Below, piece after piece: positions 49,354 to 64,000 of a stretch of DNA of 64,000 nucleotides. Made by a program: the position numbers and the translations under genes. The stretch is from Lineus longissimus (Eukaryota; Nemertea; Pilidiophora; Heteronemertea; Lineidae): NCBI RefSeq assembly GCF_910592395.1, contig NC_088314.1, positions 6,138,001 through 6,202,000 of the forward strand, read 5' to 3'. How positions within the stretch are numbered: position 1 is the first letter of the stretch; the number at the start of each line of letters is the position of its first letter. The notes beneath the pieces were generated by a model. It was not told the DNA's origin. It ran no database searches and saw only the letters and a program-made list of their open reading frames with translations.

Positions 49354-49605
49354 TATTACTTAAGAAGTAGGAAACCGAAAACACTTACCCCACAGCTGCT
49401 CAACCATACACCGTTCTCCTAATACTCTCGATATACCACACCCAATCTACCAACATAGGCCCTTGTATGATCCTAAAAGCAATGATCCATACTCTATTCA
49501 CTGCTAACACCCAGTCACTCAACTCCATTCACTCTACACCTGTGATCCCTTTCTTCATTTCTCCAACCAATACTCATTCAAGCAGGGCCTAGTGATTTGA
49601 TAAGT

Positions 49606-50180
49606 TTGTTGTGACCGTCTTTAAGAGCACATTGAACCAACAGGAAAGTGTCCCGATACTGTCCTTCTGTACCAAGTACTATACTTGGACCCAAGTTTAC
49701 CAAGTTTGATGTGACTGTCTCCAAGAGCACATTGAGCCTGCAGTTCTACATCCATTGGAAAGTGTCCCGATACTGTCCTTCTGTACCAAGTACCATACTT
49801 GGACCCAAGTACATGTATATCAAGCTTGGTGTGACTGTCTCCAAGTGCACATTGAGCCCGCAATTCAACATCAATGGAAAGTGTCCTGATACTGCCCTTC
49901 TGTACTAAGTACTATACTTGGACCCAAGTTTACCAAGTTTGATGTGACTGTCTCCAAGAGCACATTGCGCCTGCAGTTCTACATCCATTGGAAAGTGTCC
50001 TGATACTGTCCTTCTGTACCAAGTACCATACTTGGACCCAAGCATACCAAGCTTGATGTGACTGTCTCCAAGAGCACATTGAGACTGCAGCTCTGGTCTG
50101 GTGCTGTCATTCTGCAACATACTTGGATCCAAGTATGCCATTTGGATATGGCTGTCCCCAACTGCACATTCGGACTCCAG
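49606..50180. repeat. Tandem repeat, 114-119 bp unit, about 4.5 copies
   Basis: The landmark 'ggaaagtgtcc' occurs at 49,643, 49,757, 49,876 and 49,990. Each unit holds 'tactgtccttctgtaccaag', 'catacttggacccaagt' and 'gatgtgactgtctccaagag'. The last unit (50,100-50,180) is degenerate. The minus strand of most units is open and repeats a peptide with SKYGTWYRRTVSGHFPMDVE, interrupted by stops near 49,865-49,905. Confidence 0.8.
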
Positions 50181-50330
50181 CTGATGCTGATGCTTATGCT
50201 GTTCTTGTTCTTATTGGGAACAGGGGAATGTTAGGACAGGTCACTCCATCCCCCTCCTCTGAGACAAGCCAGAAGTCGAACAAACGAACTAATCATGAAT
50301 AAAAAGAAAACAATTTCAGATGTAAACTGA

Positions 50331-53300
50331 TTTTCCTTTATTACTGAGATTATTACACATATGAAAGGTTGTGACAAAATGAACGTATTACCATGGTTAC
50401 AAAGGGTCATGGCCAGGGTAAACATCAAACCCGTATTGGCTATGGGAAACAACTAGGAAACAAGAGGATCAAATACACACAATCTTGAATTTATAGGTCT
50501 TATTCTTGTTACTTTATGGTTTCTTTTAAAAATGTCACTGTTGTAGATAAATTAGCTGTAGAGAATCAATTATTATTTGATCCATGTCTGTGTCAAGGGC
50601 TGTTAAAGGGGTACTATAGGCAGATGTTAATAATATGCACAGTTCGAGGCGGAAGTCATGCTTGATTCAGTGAGAAATATATTCGTTGCACAATCATGGA
50701 TAGTATCAATGTACCGTATGAGAGAAGAGACCCCTATCAGCAACTTTCGGTGACCTAGTCGCCTGTCTATAATCTCCCTTTAATTCCAACAGGTGGCAGC
50801 ACTATGAGACCCAGTGTCTCGAACTCTCATATCAGATCCAAATATGTCTTAAATGTTCATTTTAGGCAAAAAATTGCTTAGATAACAGTTTCTAAGTTTG
50901 AGTGCATCTCATAATGTATTGGCCAACAATGAAATTCACCTTGGATAAAATCAACCATATATGTGTAATTATCAGTATGTATTACGATTAGACTGCTATA
51001 TATTGCCTAACTACTCTAGATACTACTGGGGTGCACACTACAAGAATTTGTGTCAAAATATAAAATTTACGTTCTGCAGAATGAGCTCTAATACAGGCCC
51101 ATTATATTTACAAGTACAATGTAGGCCTTCTCAAGTTCAATTATTTGCTCCACCCTTTACTGCCAAGACCCCTGTTAGGAATCCTTCTCTATACCCACTT
51201 ATTAATCATTTGTATATAAGATATAAATGTCACTGACAAATATCTACACTAGCACGAACTATAGCTGTGTGCGTTATTAAAAAAGCTGGTGAAAATCTGT
51301 TCAAATTCTGAACAAGTCAATGTGACCTTTGAAAATATCACTACGACATCTTTGCAAAATGCATAAACAAACTGTTTCGATGTCATGAAATTCATTGAAA
51401 AAAATAGAAATTTCTAACTAAATTGATTTGTTCTTGGGAGTCCCAGATACTGCTATTTACCTTTCAACCAGCAGGTACATATATCATACCTTTGAACCAG
51501 GAAATACAAATATTAAGTAGTAAATTGAAATATTTTAGTAAAATCTGCTCTGCTCCCAATATTTTCTAATTTTGAAACAAGTACACCTCAATAAACTGAA
51601 CACAAGACTGATTAGCTCAGATGCTTCTGAAATCAGTTTTTTAATCTGAGCTAGCCTGCAAAAATAATCATACAGCCATCTTCAACTTGTATTGCCATTA
51701 CTATTGTTCCCTGTTTCGTCCATTATTGTCAATTACAAAACCTCAAGGTATGTATCAAGAACCCATCACAAGTGAGAATATTGACTGAGGATACCCAACC
51801 GACATGAATTACAAAGAAAGTGGATGTTTGTATATTATAATGGCGATGATAATTTTGCCAATCTGAATCAGGTCAAATTCTAGGGGAAAAAGTAATCAAC
51901 CAACTGTCTGAAATAACCAAACATCTGATCCAGGGGGCCTGTAGTGCATATGCTGTGCATATATAGACAGATATAAAATACAAGAATATTCATATGAAAG
52001 AGAGAAAAATTCTGGAGAAAATGTAAGACTTGATGCATTACAATAGGGCTGTCAGGGTCAAAAAGGGACACAAAAGCTTAACCTACATGTATTATTATAT
52101 GCCATAGTCGGCCTAACAAAAATAGACTACATAAATTGTTTAATAGTGAAAATGGAATATGAAGCCGAAGTAGACTAAACAATTATAAAAGCAAGACTAT
52201 TATGACATTAATAAGTTGTAATATGAATTATGTGTAAAACATGTAATCTCAGATCACGATACGTCGGAACGCCCCCAAGCGGAGGCGGAACCGCAGTGCA
52301 TACGATACTGGTACATAGTCAATACATTCTGTGCTGGTAGTGCAAGTCTATGAATTGTCACCCCATTTATGAAATAAACCTGAGATTAGCAACTCCTCAG
52401 CTAACATATCCAAACGACCTGTGGTCAGTTTTTGAACATTTGCAAACCCCAAAGAAGCCGGAAATCCCATTTACCATGTTTACAGAAAATATGCGGTAGA
52501 ATCAGCGCGAGGAGGGATCATATCTTGGAGTCACCAATGATCTCAATCCTTACCACAAAAGATAAATTCCACGTAACCCGATTAATACATACATAAAACT
52601 CTTCATTATTATACTCAAGAGCAAATAAAACAGAGAAAAAAAGTGCAAAATGGAATGATACTCAAAGATAAACAGACTAAGATTAATCACAGTGCCCAAA
52701 GTATGTACTGAGTAAAAGCCAACTATACAATGCTTTTGAAAGTGTCAATCACTGCTAAAAAGTGCATGTTATTGTGCTGCTATATGAATAACTTCCAATT
52801 AGTTTTGACCTAAATTTTCAGTTGACCGTCCATGTCTATTGTTAACCACAAGATAACTGGACTAGGTAGATTGGTGACTGATCTGCTCCCTAGTTGCAGG
52901 ATAAAATGAGTTGCTCCGTCATGTCGGCCAATTCGAAACAGTATGCATGTACTCATTGTCGGTATTCAAGAGGAAAAATGGAGCACTCCAACTGGTTAAT
53001 AGAAGTTCACAACCGATCTACTCATTTCATTGTGCCATAGTGCACTAATGATCGAGTGCTAATCTATATTTAATAAGCAAGGGCCACATAGGATGCTCAA
53101 ATAAGCTAATGATTTCAGGACTGCATCAGCAACTGGTATTTTTACAGCAAATTAACATTTTCACAAGCAAATGTTTGATCCCAGTTCAAACAGATATTAG
53201 AAAGCATTGAAATAAATGAGATAAATGTATGAAATATTCATAACAACATTTATGGAAATCAGCAAAAATAGTTCCACACAGCAATTTAACATGACTTGAC

Positions 53301-55169
53301 AAAAAGCAATAAGTGGGGAGATGAGACTATTTCCCCTCTCCCAGAAAAGCGCCTCTTGCAGGGAGTGACCAAACTTGGCCAAGATATGGGTCAGCCTCTG
53401 CTGATTATGACATCAAGACTCTATGATGTTGGAAGCATAAGGCTGACCCCTTATCAGTTACATGCATTACTGCATCCAGCTTTACATAGATGAATTCAAA
53501 ATTCAATACAGCAGGCCTTTATTATAGTTATCTGGCCTTCCATTCTATGCCCAGAACTACCATTATAATATATGCTAGGCCACTAATGATAGGAACACCA
53601 GATATAATAAACAACGACTTACAGAGTTTTGTCTGTTAAATTTTCATCATCATGTAGAATCAAGCACCACCACCTTGTCATTCACACTTTGTACTCTTTT
53701 AGTCATATGATTCATCATGTGTTACCCAGTATAAATTTACAGGAAACCATAGAAGCCCTTTATATTGTCTCATCGGTGGGTTTACATAACAAGTGAAAGA
53801 TGAAGATTCAAAATTTTGATAAGGGATAGACCTCTTTTTGCTATATTTCACAGTCCAAGATTGTCTTTAGCTCAACTGGGACTCGGATCTTACCAAATTC
53901 ACCGAGGTTTTACTGGTCAGGACCTCCCTGCTGAGTAATGGGCAATCGGCCAACCAACTGGGCCTTTGGGAAAACCCTGGAAAGGTGGATTCACTCGATG
54001 GATTGTCAAATATAACAGAGAAGGTTTTGGCAAAGGAAATTATGAGGTAAACATGCAATCTAAAGCATAAGTGGGTGGAACTTGATAAACATAAATCAGC
54101 AAACATATTGTAAATGTTACTGTCGTCGTTAGATCTTAGCTTTTCATATCAAACAACAAAATATTTCTGTTATCAACGTTTTCATTTGTCCAAATCTCAA
54201 CTGATCAACTGATCAACCGTTTCACCCCAATTACCCTAAATAGACTCTTCCTTCAAATGAATTAGCAGTTAGAGTCCCCAGTTTTAGACTTTTGACGCAC
54301 AAGTCACTGGATTCCTTGTCACTGAGACTCATTGCTCATGATTCAGTCGTGCTGGGCCCAGTGCTCAACTGGCCTTAGAGACAAACACCGGCCAGCCTAC
54401 GCTCAAGTATCTCCCTCAGTAAAAAAATTTCATTTACAACTGTAGAGTCATGTCTTGATGCAAATGATACTGGTCACGCCGACTAGGTTACCCAACCCTG
54501 GGCTTAAAGGTATTAGAATTACCATTGAGAATGAAAATACATACATGTACAATAGGTTGGACGCACCAGACAAAAATAAAATATCATGTATATATATTAT
54601 ACAGTAATTTATGTACATATATAGACTGAAATGTACATGGAAAAGTGTAGCAAAATTTCATTCAAATATTGCAACAAAGATATCATAATGCATGAAAGCA
54701 GAAATCTCCCGGCCATGCAGCTTTACCATAGGTCCAAAGTGTTGGAGAAATGCTGAAGTATCACATGTTTGAGGTTGTGATTTACGATATAGTGACAGAA
54801 AAATTGTATAAATTGTCAGAAACAATGACCGGTCAAAGAGATTCTTTTCTTAAATCCTCATAATCTCTAATAAGTTTATGATTTAGAAAACCTGCATAAT
54901 TTGACTCTGCATCATTTGTTCAACACCTCTGCTCCTTCAAAATATGACTTTCGCATCAACAGGACCATGTCCTCTTGCTACACCATCAATTCCCTTCAGC
55001 ACCAAATACTGACACATTCAATTTTAATCTCTTGACTTCTTAACCATTTCTGCGCCATCTTTACGGTATCTAGAACCTCGTCGTCTGCTCTCAAACTTGT
55101 TTTTGGCATAGTGGAGTAGTTTCCCCCGCAAACTCGACCAACTATTCTTTCCAGCCACCACAAGTGGCA
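50331..55169 (-). other. Possible long 3' UTR of CAMK1
   Basis: An AT-rich stretch with no supported coding sequence between the tandem-repeat region and the CAMK1 stop. On the minus strand AATAAA occurs at 50,337-50,342 and 53,518-53,523, which would give 3' UTRs of about 4.8 or 1.6 kb. Whether it is all transcribed cannot be told from sequence. Confidence 0.3.

Positions 55170-64000
<8,831 letters not shown>

Larger units (their letters stand above)
48280..50330. other. Intergenic region rich in repeats
   Basis: Between the NDUFB11 poly(A) site and a likely CAMK1 3' end. It holds a poly-C tract (49,102-49,114), a 160-bp MITE and a tandem repeat. I see no gene. Confidence 0.5.

Noticed and set aside
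49606-50180. CRISPR-like array
   Set aside because: The units are contiguous 114-119 bp repeats without unique spacers, in an animal genome.

Overview
This window is nuclear DNA from an animal, most likely a marine invertebrate. The genes are intron-rich, with GT-AG introns from about 0.1 to 7 kb, and they lie among AT-rich intergenic DNA and many short interspersed repeats. The protein set fits a lophotrochozoan or a non-vertebrate deuterostome: a full-length cortactin-binding protein 2, complex I subunit NDUFB11, a secreted fucolectin-type lectin and a CaM kinase I. I cannot fix the phylum from the sequence alone. There are no bacterial operons, CRISPR arrays or rRNA genes.

Layout. 1-12,190: no recognisable gene. 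12,191-14,922 (+): the 3' end of an unidentified gene with three phase-compatible exons. 16,633-39,580 (-): a complete 17-exon CTTNBP2 gene whose joined exons make exactly 1,690 codons plus a stop. 39,700-43,900: intergenic DNA with a tRNA-like SINE remnant, an inverted repeat and a cryptic reading frame open on both strands. 43,913-45,907 (-): a four-exon secreted lectin (F5/8C fucolectin domain plus a PAN-like segment). 46,766-47,856 (+): complete three-exon NDUFB11. 48,260-50,300: intergenic DNA with a 160-bp TA-flanked MITE and a ~115-bp tandem repeat. 55,170-63,295 (-): the 3' six exons of CAMK1, with its 5' end beyond the right edge. A 1.1-kb repeat inside a CAMK1 intron carries nuclear-receptor-like half sites, a (GAC)n tract and a terminal hairpin.

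The genes do not form an operon or one pathway. CTTNBP2 is a cytoskeletal/synaptic scaffold, CAMK1 a calcium-signalling kinase, NDUFB11 a mitochondrial inner-membrane protein, and the lectin is secreted.

Most notable points: (1) the C-terminal module of this CTTNBP2 keeps an intact AAA+ Walker A (GPSGAGKS) and Walker B (ILVLDD), which the vertebrate protein has lost as I recall it; (2) the start codons of two unrelated genes, CTTNBP2 and NDUFB11, sit in a nearly identical 17-nt YY1-like motif; (3) the lectin keeps the RxDx4R fucose-binding motif; (4) several uncharacterised repeats and cryptic reading frames are present. All exon joins were made by hand from splice consensus, reading phase and family similarity.
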